From: Pseudomonas brassicacearum subsp. neoaurantiaca | GTDB lineage: Bacteria; Pseudomonadota; Gammaproteobacteria; Pseudomonadales; Pseudomonadaceae | DNA: 64,000 bases | Direction: 5' to 3' | Assembly: GCF_013608025.1 (NCBI RefSeq) | Contig: NZ_VDLV01000033.1 | Location: 1-64,000 of the forward strand | Part shown: positions 16,399 to 24,202 of the stretch, in pieces | Layout of the letters: each line of letters opens with the position of its first letter | Numbering within the stretch: position 1 is the stretch's first letter | Position numbers and translations under genes: made by a program | The notes under the pieces: model-generated | Databases searched by the model: none | What the model saw: the letters and a program-made list of their open reading frames with translations, nothing else | Told to the model about the DNA's origin: nothing

Positions 16399-17808
16399 AT
16401 GCGCTATATCAGCACCCGCGGCCAGGCACCGGCCCTGAATTTCGAAGATGTCCTGCTGGCCGGCCTGGCCACGGATGGCGGTCTCTACGTGCCGGAGAAC
16501 CTGCCGCGTTTCACCCAGGAAGAAATCGCCTCCTGGGCCGGCCTGCCGTACCACGAGCTGGCCTTCCGCGTGATGCGCCCGTTTGTTGCCGGCAGCATTC
16601 CGGACGCCGATTTCAAGAAGATCCTCGAAGAGACCTATGGCATCTTTTCCCACAATGCCATCGCCCCGTTGCGTCAGCTCAACGGTAACGAATGGGTCAT
16701 GGAGTTGTTCCACGGTCCGACCCTGGCGTTCAAGGACTTCGCCTTGCAACTGCTCGGCCGCCTGCTGGACTATGTGCTGCAGAAACGTGGCGAGCGCGTG
16801 GTGATTGTCGGTGCGACTTCCGGCGACACCGGTTCGGCCGCCATCGAAGGCTGTAAGCATTGCGAGAACGTCGATATCTTCATCCTGCACCCGCACAACC
16901 GCGTCTCGGAAGTGCAGCGCCGGCAGATGACGACTATCTTCGGCGAAAACATCCACAACATTGCCATCGAAGGCAACTTCGATGACTGCCAGGAAATGGT
17001 CAAGGCGAGCTTCGCCGACCAGAGTTTCCTCAAGGGCACGCGGCTGGTGGCGGTGAACTCGATCAACTGGGCGCGGATCATGGCCCAGATCGTCTATTAC
17101 TTCCACGCAGCCCTGCAATTGGGTGGCCCGGCCCGTTCGGTATCGTTCTCGGTGCCTACCGGCAACTTCGGCGATATCTTCGCCGGCTACCTGGCGCGCA
17201 ACATGGGCCTGCCGATCAATCAACTGATCGTCGCGACCAACCGCAACGATATCCTGCACCGCTTCATGAGCGGCAACCAGTACGTGAAGGAAACCCTGCA
17301 CGCCACGCTGTCGCCGTCGATGGACATCATGGTGTCGTCGAACTTCGAACGCTTGTTGTTCGATCTGCATGGTCGCAACGGCGCGGCGATCGCCAGCCTG
17401 ATGGACAGCTTCCGTCAGGGCGGCGGTTTCAGCGTCGAGGCCGAGCGCTGGACCGAGGCCCGCAAGCTGTTCGATTCCCTGGCCGTGGATGACGCGCAGA
17501 CCTGCGAGACCATCGCCGAGGTGTTCGAGCAGAGCGGTGAGTTGCTCGACCCGCACACCGCCATCGGTGTGAGGGCTGCGCGGGAGTGCCGTCGCAGCCT
17601 GGACATCCCGATGGTCATCCTGGGCACCGCCCACCCGGTCAAGTTTCCGGAAGCCGTGGAGAAGGCGGGCGTAGGAAAAGCGCTCGAACTGCCTGCACAT
17701 CTTTCTGATTTATTTGAGCGAAACGAGCGTTGCACCGTTTTGCCAAACGACCTGAAAGCCGTGCAGGCCTTTGTCAGCCAGCATGGCAATCGCGGCAAGC
17801 CCCTCTGA
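16399..17808 (+). CDS. thrC: threonine synthase
   Basis: A PLP enzyme converting O-phosphohomoserine to threonine. The 469-residue protein is of the long, fungal/proteobacterial class, with the N-terminal MRYISTRG, PLP lysine in HGPTLAFKDFALQ (Lys112), ATSGDTGSAA, and the phosphate-binding SFSVPTGNFGDIFAGYLA. It follows hom by about 100 nt, across a hairpin-rich spacer, and is followed by a terminator. Confidence 0.97.
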   Translation: MRYISTRGQAPALNFEDVLLAGLATDGGLYVPENLPRFTQEEIASWAGLPYHELAFRVMRPFVAGSIPDADFKKILEETYGIFSHNAIAPLRQLNGNEWVMELFHGPTLAFKDFALQLLGRLLDYVLQKRGERVVIVGATSGDTGSAAIEGCKHCENVDIFILHPHNRVSEVQRRQMTTIFGENIHNIAIEGNFDDCQEMVKASFADQSFLKGTRLVAVNSINWARIMAQIVYYFHAALQLGGPARSVSFSVPTGNFGDIFAGYLARNMGLPINQLIVATNRNDILHRFMSGNQYVKETLHATLSPSMDIMVSSNFERLLFDLHGRNGAAIASLMDSFRQGGGFSVEAERWTEARKLFDSLAVDDAQTCETIAEVFEQSGELLDPHTAIGVRAARECRRSLDIPMVILGTAHPVKFPEAVEKAGVGKALELPAHLSDLFERNERCTVLPNDLKAVQAFVSQHGNRGKPL

Positions 17809-17830
17809 CCACCGTCATCTGCTACATTTG

Positions 17831-17860
17831 AAGCCCGTCTCCTGACGGGCTTTCTTGTTT
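17831..17860 (+). terminator. intrinsic terminator of thrC
   Basis: AAGCCCGTC tcct GACGGGCTTTCTTGTTT: a perfect stem and T-rich tail, 22 nt after the thrC stop. Confidence 0.9.
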
Positions 17861-18140
17861 CTGCATGCCAGATTGGTCGGGTTTTCAATCACCCTGGCGA
17901 TGGATGACGGTCGAGCTGCGCACGGTCAAGACCTGCGGGGAGGCGAGGGCACTTGGAGAGGCGGGAAGCCCACGCCACCGTCGAGAATGAAAACGGTGTG
18001 CATCTGCCTGTCACATTGGACGCGCATGCTCGTTTGAACAGGCCACGGGTGTGGCGCTTCGTTGCGCTGGCGAACTTTCTGCCAGGCCCAGCGGTCACTT
18101 ACTGTGCAGTTGTTTTTTCGGACTAATGAAGGGTGATCGA
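17861..18140. other. non-coding stretch before the DUF3509 gene
   Basis: 280 nt without a convincing gene or known RNA motif. It should hold the promoter of the DUF3509 gene; no strong sigma-70 pair was found. Several complementary GC-rich words (GACGGTCGAGC against CACCGTCGAG) hint at RNA structure, but this is weak. Confidence 0.4.
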
Positions 18141-18428
18141 ATGGAAAGTATCAGCCTGTTGCTGAATGAAGCCTTGAGCCCGTATCAGGTCACGCTCACT
18201 CCCTCCGGTACCAAGGGCGAGTGCCTGGTGACGCTGAAGAACCGCTCGGGCGCCATCATGGTCGAGCGAGCGTTCAATCAAGCCCAATTGGCTGACAAGC
18301 GCCAACTGACCGACGTGGTCGATGGCCTGCATCGCGATGTGATGATCGCCGAAGGCCGCTTGGAGCCTTGCGTGATCGCGGCATTGCGCAATCTGGCGCG
18401 CGACAAGGTCATGAGCGTCCCGAATTGA
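18141..18428 (+). CDS. DUF3509 family protein
   Basis: A 95-residue soluble protein, MESISLLLNEALSPYQVTL..., resembling the DUF3509 family of small Pseudomonas proteins; the conserved part is the C-terminal half with QLTDVVDGLHRDVMIAEGRL. No catalytic motif and no signal peptide. The start at 18141 gives the family N-terminus and has GGGTGA upstream; an ATG at 18126 would add five residues. The role is unknown. The candidate small RNA starts just after its stop, so the gene and the RNA may share a transcript. Confidence 0.75.
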   Translation: MESISLLLNEALSPYQVTLTPSGTKGECLVTLKNRSGAIMVERAFNQAQLADKRQLTDVVDGLHRDVMIAEGRLEPCVIAALRNLARDKVMSVPN

Positions 18429-18460
18429 GCGACATTTCCTAGGGAACCTTCCTACATCCT

Positions 18461-18583
18461 AGTGAGTCAGACCTTTTACCAACAAGAGCAAGCATTGTGC
18501 TCCGGTGCTTGTCGCTTGTTGTACGGACCTGAATGGTCACGTTTAACCCCGAGTTGTCTCCCCACTTCTCGGGGTTTCTTTTT
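18461..18583 (+). ncRNA. candidate small RNA with three hairpins
   Basis: Downstream of the DUF3509 stop the + strand can form: hairpin 1 (18481-18520), AACAAG and GCAAGCA pairing with TGCTTGT and CTTGTT around an 11-nt loop; hairpin 2 (18526-18538), GACC/GGTC; hairpin 3 (18545-18576), AACCCCGAG/CTCGGGGTT with a 14-nt loop, followed by TCTTTTT. The last is an intrinsic terminator. The loop of hairpin 3 exposes CTCCCC, able to pair with GGGGAG ribosome sites. No reading frame is evident. The 5-prime end is a guess; it could be a 3-prime UTR product. Confidence 0.45.
18545..18583 (+). terminator. intrinsic terminator
   Basis: AACCCCGAG, 14-nt loop, CTCGGGGTT, then TCTTTTT. It ends the DUF3509 transcript or the candidate small RNA. 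Confidence 0.85.
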
Positions 18584-18636
18584 GCCTGGGATTTATGGTC
18601 CGGCTCGTTATATCTCGCTAAGCAGCATCGAACCTT

Positions 18637-18726
18637 TGTGGGAGCGAGCCTGCTGGCGAATGCAATGTTTCAATCAATACATCATTGACTGACCCTACGC
18701 ATTCGCGAGCAGGCTCGCTCCCACAG
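18637..18726. repeat. REPIN, family A variant
   Basis: Inverted arms TGTGGGAGCGAGCCTGCTGGC and GCGAGCAGGCTCGCTCCCACA; the core is CCTGC rather than CTTGC, a subfamily change seen on both arms. Confidence 0.88.
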
Positions 18727-18760
18727 TTGATCTTCTAATTGATTTCTTTCGCTGTGGATC

Positions 18761-19960
18761 TCAAATAGCGCCATCGGCCCGTAGTTTGGCGATCCGCTGC
18801 GCATCGTAGCCGAGCTCGTCGAGTACCTGATCCGTATGCTCGCCCAACGCCGGCCCGACCCATTCGGACGTGCCAGGTGTTTGCGAGAGCTTCGGGATGA
18901 TCCCAGGCATCTTGAACGCCTTGCCGTCCGGCAGCTTGGCCTGCAGGAACATTTCCCGGGCGAGAAATTGCGGGTCGCTGAACATGTCTTCGGCGCTGAA
19001 GATCCGACTGGCCGGGACTCCAGCCTGGTTCAACTGTTCGATGACAGCCTCCAACGGCAGTGAGTTGACCCAACGGTCGATCACGCCATAGAGCTCGTCG
19101 CGGCGACTGTCACGTCCATCATTGCTGGCCAGTTGCGGGTCGTCGGCCAGGTCGTCACGGCCGATGATTTGCATGAAGCGCTTGAAGATCGCGTCACCGT
19201 TGGCGCCGATCTGTACATGCTTGCCGTCGGCGCTGGTATGGATGGACGACGGGGTGATACCGGGCATGATGTTGCCGGTGCGCTCGCGGATGAAACCGAA
19301 AACATCGAATTCCGGCACCATGCTTTCCATCATGGCGAATATCGCTTCATACAGCGCCACGTCCACCACTTGTCCGGTTCCGCCATTCACCTCGCGATGA
19401 CGCAAGGCCATCAGCGCGCCGATCACGCCCCAGAGCGCGGCAATCGAGTCGCCGATGGAGATTCCCGTGCGGACCGGCGGACGATCCTCGAAACCGGTGA
19501 TGTAGCGCAGGCCGCCCATGGATTCGCCAACGGCGCCAAACCCCGGTTGATCCTTCATCGGCCCGGTCTGGCCGAAACCCGAAAGCCGGACCATTACCAG
19601 CTTTGGATTCAGTGCGTGCAACACGTCCCAGCCCAGGCCGAGTTTTTCCAACACGCCGGGGCGAAAGTTTTCGATCAGGATATCTGCTTCGCCGATCAGC
19701 TGTTTGAGGATCGCCAAGCCTTCGGGGTGCTTGAGGTTCAACGTCAGGGACTTTTTGTTGCGCGCCTGGACAAACCACCACAAGGACGTGCCTTCATACA
19801 GCTTGCGCCACTTGCGCAGTGGATCGCCGCCATCGGGCGATTCGACCTTGATCACCTCGGCGCCGAATTCACCGCAGATGCGCGAGGCGAATGGGCCGGC
19901 GATAAGGGTGCCGAGTTCGATGACCTTGACGCCGGCAAGGGGTTTGGCAGTAAGCGACAT
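18761..19960 (-). CDS. CaiB/BaiF family CoA-transferase
   Basis: A 399-residue class III (family III) CoA-transferase. These enzymes move CoA between acyl-CoAs and free acids through an enzyme-linked aspartyl-CoA; Asp171 in GISIGDSIAALWG is at the place expected for the catalytic aspartate (inferred from formyl-CoA transferase). Other family marks are LAGVKVIELGTLIAGP, EVIKVESPDGGDP and RPGVLEKLGLGW. I chose the ATG at 19960 (MSLTAKPLAG); the frame runs 16 codons further. The substrate is not clear: no gcdH or other acyl-CoA gene is adjacent, so glutarate or another dicarboxylate is a guess. It is divergent from yaeQ. Confidence 0.88.
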   Translation of the reverse strand: MSLTAKPLAGVKVIELGTLIAGPFASRICGEFGAEVIKVESPDGGDPLRKWRKLYEGTSLWWFVQARNKKSLTLNLKHPEGLAILKQLIGEADILIENFRPGVLEKLGLGWDVLHALNPKLVMVRLSGFGQTGPMKDQPGFGAVGESMGGLRYITGFEDRPPVRTGISIGDSIAALWGVIGALMALRHREVNGGTGQVVDVALYEAIFAMMESMVPEFDVFGFIRERTGNIMPGITPSSIHTSADGKHVQIGANGDAIFKRFMQIIGRDDLADDPQLASNDGRDSRRDELYGVIDRWVNSLPLEAVIEQLNQAGVPASRIFSAEDMFSDPQFLAREMFLQAKLPDGKAFKMPGIIPKLSQTPGTSEWVGPALGEHTDQVLDELGYDAQRIAKLRADGAI

Positions 19961-20108
19961 AACGAATCCTTGTAGGACAAAGGCGGAACGAGAACAGCGT
20001 TTTATCATAGGCCAAGGTCAGTCGCCGCAGGTTGATGGTCGGCAATTCGTGGATTGTCCGTGTCATCGGTTAGACTTGCCGCCTTTCCTCGTATCAAGAA
20101 GCCCGTTC

Positions 20109-20651
20109 ATGGCCCAGCCGTCCACGACCTACAAGTTTGAACTGAACCTCACCGACCTCGACCGCAGCGTGTATGAGAGCGTAAAGCAGACCATCGCCCG
20201 CCATCCTTCGGAAACCGAGGAGCGCATGACCGTGCGCCTGTTGGCCTACGCGTTCTGGTACAACGAGCTGCTGTCGTTCGGTCGTGGTCTGTCAGACGTC
20301 GATGAGCCTGCGTTGTGGGAAAAAAGCCTGGACGACCGCGTGCTGCATTGGATCGAAGTCGGCCAGCCGGACGCCGATCGCCTGACGTGGTGCTCGCGCC
20401 GCACCGAGCGCACCAGCCTGCTGGCCTATGGCAGCCTGCGTGTCTGGGAAGGCAAGGTCATTCCCGCCGTGAAGACGCTGAAAAACGTGAACATCGCCGC
20501 CGTGCCCCAGGAAGTCCTCGAAACCCTGGCCCAGGACATGCCCCGGGTCATCAAGTGGGACGTGATGATCAGCGAAGGCACGATTTTCGTGACCGACGAC
20601 CGTGGCCAGCACGAAGTGCAACTGCAGTGGTTGCTCGGCGAGCGTGGTTGA
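20109..20651 (+). CDS. yaeQ: YaeQ family protein
   Basis: A 180-residue protein of the YaeQ family, which has a PD-(D/E)XK nuclease-like fold. Family marks are the N-terminus YKFELNLTDLDRSVYES, the conserved HPSETEERMTVRLLAYAFWY, and the C-terminal VTDDRGQHEVQLQWLLGE. E. coli YaeQ was once linked to RfaH-like suppression, but its biochemical role is not settled. The start at 20109 is the family start; the longer frame upstream overlaps the CoA-transferase gene on the other strand. Confidence 0.9.
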   Translation: MAQPSTTYKFELNLTDLDRSVYESVKQTIARHPSETEERMTVRLLAYAFWYNELLSFGRGLSDVDEPALWEKSLDDRVLHWIEVGQPDADRLTWCSRRTERTSLLAYGSLRVWEGKVIPAVKTLKNVNIAAVPQEVLETLAQDMPRVIKWDVMISEGTIFVTDDRGQHEVQLQWLLGERG

Positions 20652-20675
20652 AGGGTCATATTGCATAGATTCACC

Positions 20676-20780
20676 GTGGCGAGGGAGCTTGCTCCCGCTT
20701 GGGTGCGCAGCGCCCACAATAGGAGGGCCGCTGCGCGCTGGAGCGCCGGCCCGGCCTAGCGGGGCAAGCTCCCTCGCCAC
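20676..20780. repeat. REPIN, family B-I (GTGGCGAGGGAGCTTGCTCCC type)
   Basis: Inverted arms GTGGCGAGGGAGCTTGCTCCC-like and GCAAGCTCCCTCGCCAC, between yaeQ and recJ. An internal CCGCTGCGCGC/GCGCAGCG pairing is also present. Confidence 0.9.
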
Positions 20781-20818
20781 AAGGATTCCCACTTTAAAGA
20801 GAAGTTTTTGTCTCCCCC

Positions 20819-22528
20819 ATGCGCATAGAACCCCGCCAGTTACCCGACACCCTGCCATTGCTCGGTGACCTGCCGCCGCTGTTGACCCGCCTGTATGCCG
20901 CCCGAGGCGTGCAATCGGTGGCTGAGTTGGATAAAAGCCTTGCGCGCTTGATTCCCTATCAACAGCTCAAGGGCATTGATGCCGCAGTGGACCTCTTGGT
21001 GACGGCGCTGGAGCAACGTCAACGCATCCTGATCGTTGGCGATTTCGACGCCGACGGTGCGACTGCCAGTACGGTAGGGGTATTGGGCCTGCGCCTGCTC
21101 GGTGCGGCCCATGTCGATTACCTGGTGCCCAACCGCTTCGAATATGGCTACGGACTGACTCCGGAGATCGTTGAAGTCGCTTTGGAGCGTGAGCCGCAGC
21201 TGCTGATCACCGTGGATAACGGCATCTCCAGCGTCGAAGGCGTGGCGGCGGCGAAAGCGGCGGGTCTCAAAGTGCTGGTTACCGATCACCACTTGCCCGG
21301 TCTCGAGTTGCCGGCGGCCGACGCAATCGTCAACCCGAACCAACCGGGTTGTGAATTCCCCAGTAAGGCACTGGCAGGCGTCGGCGTGATTTTCTACGTG
21401 CTGATGGCGCTGCGGGCGCGTTTGCGCAGCCTGGGCTGGTATGCCACCAAGCCCCAGCCGAACATCGGCGAACTGCTGGACCTGGTGGCGCTGGGCAGTG
21501 TCGCCGACGTGGTGCCCCTGGACGCCAATAACCGGATCCTGGTGCACCAGGGCCTGGAGCGTATTCGCGCCGGCCGCGCCCGTCCCGGGATCAAGGCGAT
21601 CCTGGAAGTGGCCAAGCGCGACCCATCGCGTATCACGTCCACTGACCTCGGTTTCATTCTCGGCCCGCGACTGAATGCGGCGGGGCGCCTGGACGACATG
21701 AGCCTGGGCATCGAATGCCTGCTCACCGATGACCCGGCGCTGGCGCGGGAAATGGCGGCGCAACTGGACGGCATGAACCAGGATCGCAAATCCATCGAGC
21801 AGGGCATGCAGCGCGAAGCGCTGGCCCAGCTCAAGGACTTGCCGGTGGAGTCGATGCCGTTCGGTTTGTGCCTGTTCGATCCGCAGTGGCACCAAGGGGT
21901 CATCGGCATCCTCGCCTCGCGGATGAAAGAGCGGTATTTCCGTCCGACCATTGCCTTTGCCGATGCCGGGGACGGTTTGCTCAAAGGCTCTGGCCGCTCG
22001 GTAGCGGGCTTTCATATTCGCGATGCGCTGAGTGTCGTCGCGGCACAGCATCCGACGTTGATCAGCAAATACGGCGGTCATGCCATGGCGGCGGGATTGA
22101 CGTTGCCCGAGGCAAATTTTCCGTTGTTCGCCGAGGCGTTTGACGCGGAAGTGCGCAGGCAATTGCGCGAAGAAGACCTGACCGGACGACTCTTGTCGGA
22201 CGGCACCCTGGCGGTGGAGGAGTTTCATCTGGAACTGGCCCGGGCGCTGCGTCACGCCGGCCCTTGGGGCCAGCATTTCCCCGAGCCGATGTTCCATGGC
22301 GTATTCCAGTTGGTCGAGCAGCGCGTGGTGGGCGAGCGGCACCTGAAGGTCGTGCTCAAGAGCGAGTGCGGCTCGGTGAAGCTCGATGGCATTGCCTTTG
22401 GCATCGACCGTGAGATCTGGCCAAACCCTACCGTGCGCTGGGTAGAACTCGCCTACAAGCTCGACCTCAACGAGTTTCGCGGCCAGGAAACGGTGCAGTT
22501 GATGATTGCCCATATCGAACCGCGATAG
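20819..22528 (+). CDS. recJ: single-stranded-DNA-specific exonuclease RecJ
   Basis: RecJ degrades 5-prime single-stranded DNA in recombination and mismatch repair. The 569-residue protein has DHH-family motif I GDFDADGAT (residues 74-82), motif II ITVDNG, motif III VTDHHLPG (DHH at 156-158), motif IV VALGSVADVVPL, and a DHHA1 domain with SGRSVAGFHIRDAL and YGGHAMAAGLTL. The OB-fold C-terminus follows. The start ATG at 20819 is the family start and is preceded by AAGAGAAG. Confidence 0.97.
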   Translation: MRIEPRQLPDTLPLLGDLPPLLTRLYAARGVQSVAELDKSLARLIPYQQLKGIDAAVDLLVTALEQRQRILIVGDFDADGATASTVGVLGLRLLGAAHVDYLVPNRFEYGYGLTPEIVEVALEREPQLLITVDNGISSVEGVAAAKAAGLKVLVTDHHLPGLELPAADAIVNPNQPGCEFPSKALAGVGVIFYVLMALRARLRSLGWYATKPQPNIGELLDLVALGSVADVVPLDANNRILVHQGLERIRAGRARPGIKAILEVAKRDPSRITSTDLGFILGPRLNAAGRLDDMSLGIECLLTDDPALAREMAAQLDGMNQDRKSIEQGMQREALAQLKDLPVESMPFGLCLFDPQWHQGVIGILASRMKERYFRPTIAFADAGDGLLKGSGRSVAGFHIRDALSVVAAQHPTLISKYGGHAMAAGLTLPEANFPLFAEAFDAEVRRQLREEDLTGRLLSDGTLAVEEFHLELARALRHAGPWGQHFPEPMFHGVFQLVEQRVVGERHLKVVLKSECGSVKLDGIAFGIDREIWPNPTVRWVELAYKLDLNEFRGQETVQLMIAHIEPR

Positions 22529-22556
22529 ACACCCCCAATATCCTGTGTCTGACTCT

Positions 22557-22665
22557 GTGGCGAGGGAGCTTGCTCCCGTTGGACGCGCTAGCGTCCCCTT
22601 GCGATGTGATGACTGGAATTCAGGGGGCCGCTTCGCGACCCAGCGGGAGCAAGCTCCCTCGCCAC
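22557..22665. repeat. REPIN, family B-I
   Basis: Inverted arms GTGGCGAGGGAGCTTGCTCCC-like and GGGAGCAAGCTCCCTCGCCAC, just after recJ. Confidence 0.9.
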
Positions 22666-22892
22666 AGAATGCAAGCAGGCCTCCAGCGAGTGGCGTTGCG
22701 TCACACCGTCAGTTTTTCAGGTCTGAACCCTGCTTCCTCCCAGGTTGTCGACTAGTCTCTAAGCACTGCTTGATAGCCCTTGTGACGTCTTGTCTGTTTC
22801 TTTGCCCGCGGGGGCGGGTGTTGCGCCTTTTGTCACTCGTCGACTTTTCAAACAGAACCCTGGAGCCTGCCCACTGATTCGAGAGGTGCCCC
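22666..22892. other. non-coding stretch upstream of the ene-reductase gene
   Basis: 227 nt without a gene. It must carry the promoter of the ene-reductase; no -35/-10 pair is convincing. A GC-rich palindrome CCCGCGGGGGCGGG lies near 22804. Confidence 0.4.
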
Positions 22893-23999
22893 ATGAGTCT
22901 GCTGCTGGAACCCTATACCCTTCGTCAATTGACCCTGCCCAATCGCATCGCCGTCTCGCCGATGTGCCAGTATTCGAGCGCCGATGGCCTGGCCAACGAC
23001 TGGCACCTGGTGCACCTCGGCAGCCGCGCCGTGGGGGGCGCCGGGCTGGTGTTCACCGAAGCCACCGCCGTCACCGCCGATGGTCGCATTACCGCCCAGG
23101 ACCTGGGCTTGTGGAACGACGAACAGATCGAGCCGCTACAGCGCATCACCCGCTTCATCACCGCACAAGGGGCGGTGCCGGGCATTCAACTCGCCCACGC
23201 CGGTCGCAAGGCCAGCACCTGGCGGCCATGGCTGGGCAAGCATGGCAGCGTTAAGCCGGAGGACGGTGGCTGGGTGCCGGTCGGCCCGTCGCCAATCGCC
23301 TTCGATCCGCAGCACACCCAACCGGTTCAGCTGGACGAGGCGCAGATCGCCGACGTCATCCAGGCATTCGTGGACGCGGCCAAGCGCGCCTTGACCGCCG
23401 GCTTCAAGGTCGTCGAGGTCCATGCGGCCCATGGCTACCTGCTGCATCAATTCCTCTCGCCGTTGAGCAATCAGCGCCGCGATCAATATGGCGGCTCGTT
23501 CGAAAATCGCATCCGGCTGGTGTTGCAAGTGACCGAGGCGGTCAGGGCTGTCTGGCCTGAAGAGCTTCCGGTATTCGTGCGGGTCTCCGCCACCGACTGG
23601 GTCGAAGACGGTTGGAACCCGGATGAAACCGTGGAGTTGGCGCGCCGCTTCAGGATGCTGGGGGTGGACTTGATTGACGTGTCGTCGGGCGGCACCGCCG
23701 CGAATGCGGAAATTCCCACCGGCCCGGGCTATCAGACGCGCTTCGCCGAACGGGTACGCAAGGAGTCGGAAATCGCCACCGGCACCGTGGGCATGATCAC
23801 CGAACCGGCCCAGGCCGAGCACATTTTGCGTACCTGCCAGGCCGATATCATCTTCCTGGCTCGGGAGCTGTTGCGCGATCCGTATTGGGCACTGCATGCC
23901 GATGATGACCTGGGCGGACGCAAGGCCACCTGGCCCGCGCAGTACCAGCGGGCGACGCATCGGGACCAGCCGATCCATGAGTCGGATTTGCGGGACTAA
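22893..23999 (+). CDS. Old Yellow Enzyme family NADPH:flavin oxidoreductase (XenA/YqjM type)
   Basis: A 368-residue FMN-dependent ene-reductase that reduces activated C=C bonds (and nitro-aromatics in relatives) with NAD(P)H. The marks of the YqjM/XenA (thermophilic-like) class are Cys25 in MCQY, IQLAHAGRKAS at residues 98-108, the substrate-anion pair His177/His180 and Tyr182 in HAAHGYLLHQFLSP, and GMITEPAQAE near the FMN phosphate. The ATG at 22893 has GAGAGG upstream. A strong terminator follows. No regulator is adjacent, so the trigger for expression is unknown. Confidence 0.93.
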   Translation: MSLLLEPYTLRQLTLPNRIAVSPMCQYSSADGLANDWHLVHLGSRAVGGAGLVFTEATAVTADGRITAQDLGLWNDEQIEPLQRITRFITAQGAVPGIQLAHAGRKASTWRPWLGKHGSVKPEDGGWVPVGPSPIAFDPQHTQPVQLDEAQIADVIQAFVDAAKRALTAGFKVVEVHAAHGYLLHQFLSPLSNQRRDQYGGSFENRIRLVLQVTEAVRAVWPEELPVFVRVSATDWVEDGWNPDETVELARRFRMLGVDLIDVSSGGTAANAEIPTGPGYQTRFAERVRKESEIATGTVGMITEPAQAEHILRTCQADIIFLARELLRDPYWALHADDDLGGRKATWPAQYQRATHRDQPIHESDLRD

Positions 24000-24014
24000 G
24001 GGCCTGATAAAAGC

Positions 24015-24048
24015 AAAAAGCCCCGGTCGTCATTGGCTGGGGCTTTTT
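24015..24048 (+). terminator. intrinsic terminator of the ene-reductase gene
   Basis: AAAAAGCCCC ggtcgtcattggct GGGGCTTTTT: a stem with A and T tracts, 15 nt after the stop. Confidence 0.9.
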
Positions 24049-24104
24049 GTTATTGGGCTGGATTATTCGGCGGCTGTACCGGCCTCATCGTCGGATCGCC
24101 GCCC

Positions 24105-24177
24105 GGAGCAAGCTCGCTCCCACAGGAAATGTGTGAACAACACAAATCTCCTGTGGGAGCGAGCTTGCTCGCGATAG
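24105..24177. repeat. REPIN, family A, short
   Basis: Inverted arms GGAGCAAGCTCGCTCCCACAG and CTGTGGGAG...GCTTGCTCGCGATAG; the left arm lacks the outer ATCGC, so it is slightly shortened. Confidence 0.88.
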
Positions 24178-24202
24178 CGTTAGCCCAGACACCTGACCGC
24201 TA

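Noticed and set aside
17861..18140. Small genes in the thrC to DUF3509 gap
   Set aside because: Short frames on either strand lack ribosome sites and recognisable sequence.
19704..20108. A long N-terminal extension of yaeQ
   Set aside because: The frame overlaps the CoA-transferase gene on the other strand, and the family start is at 20109.
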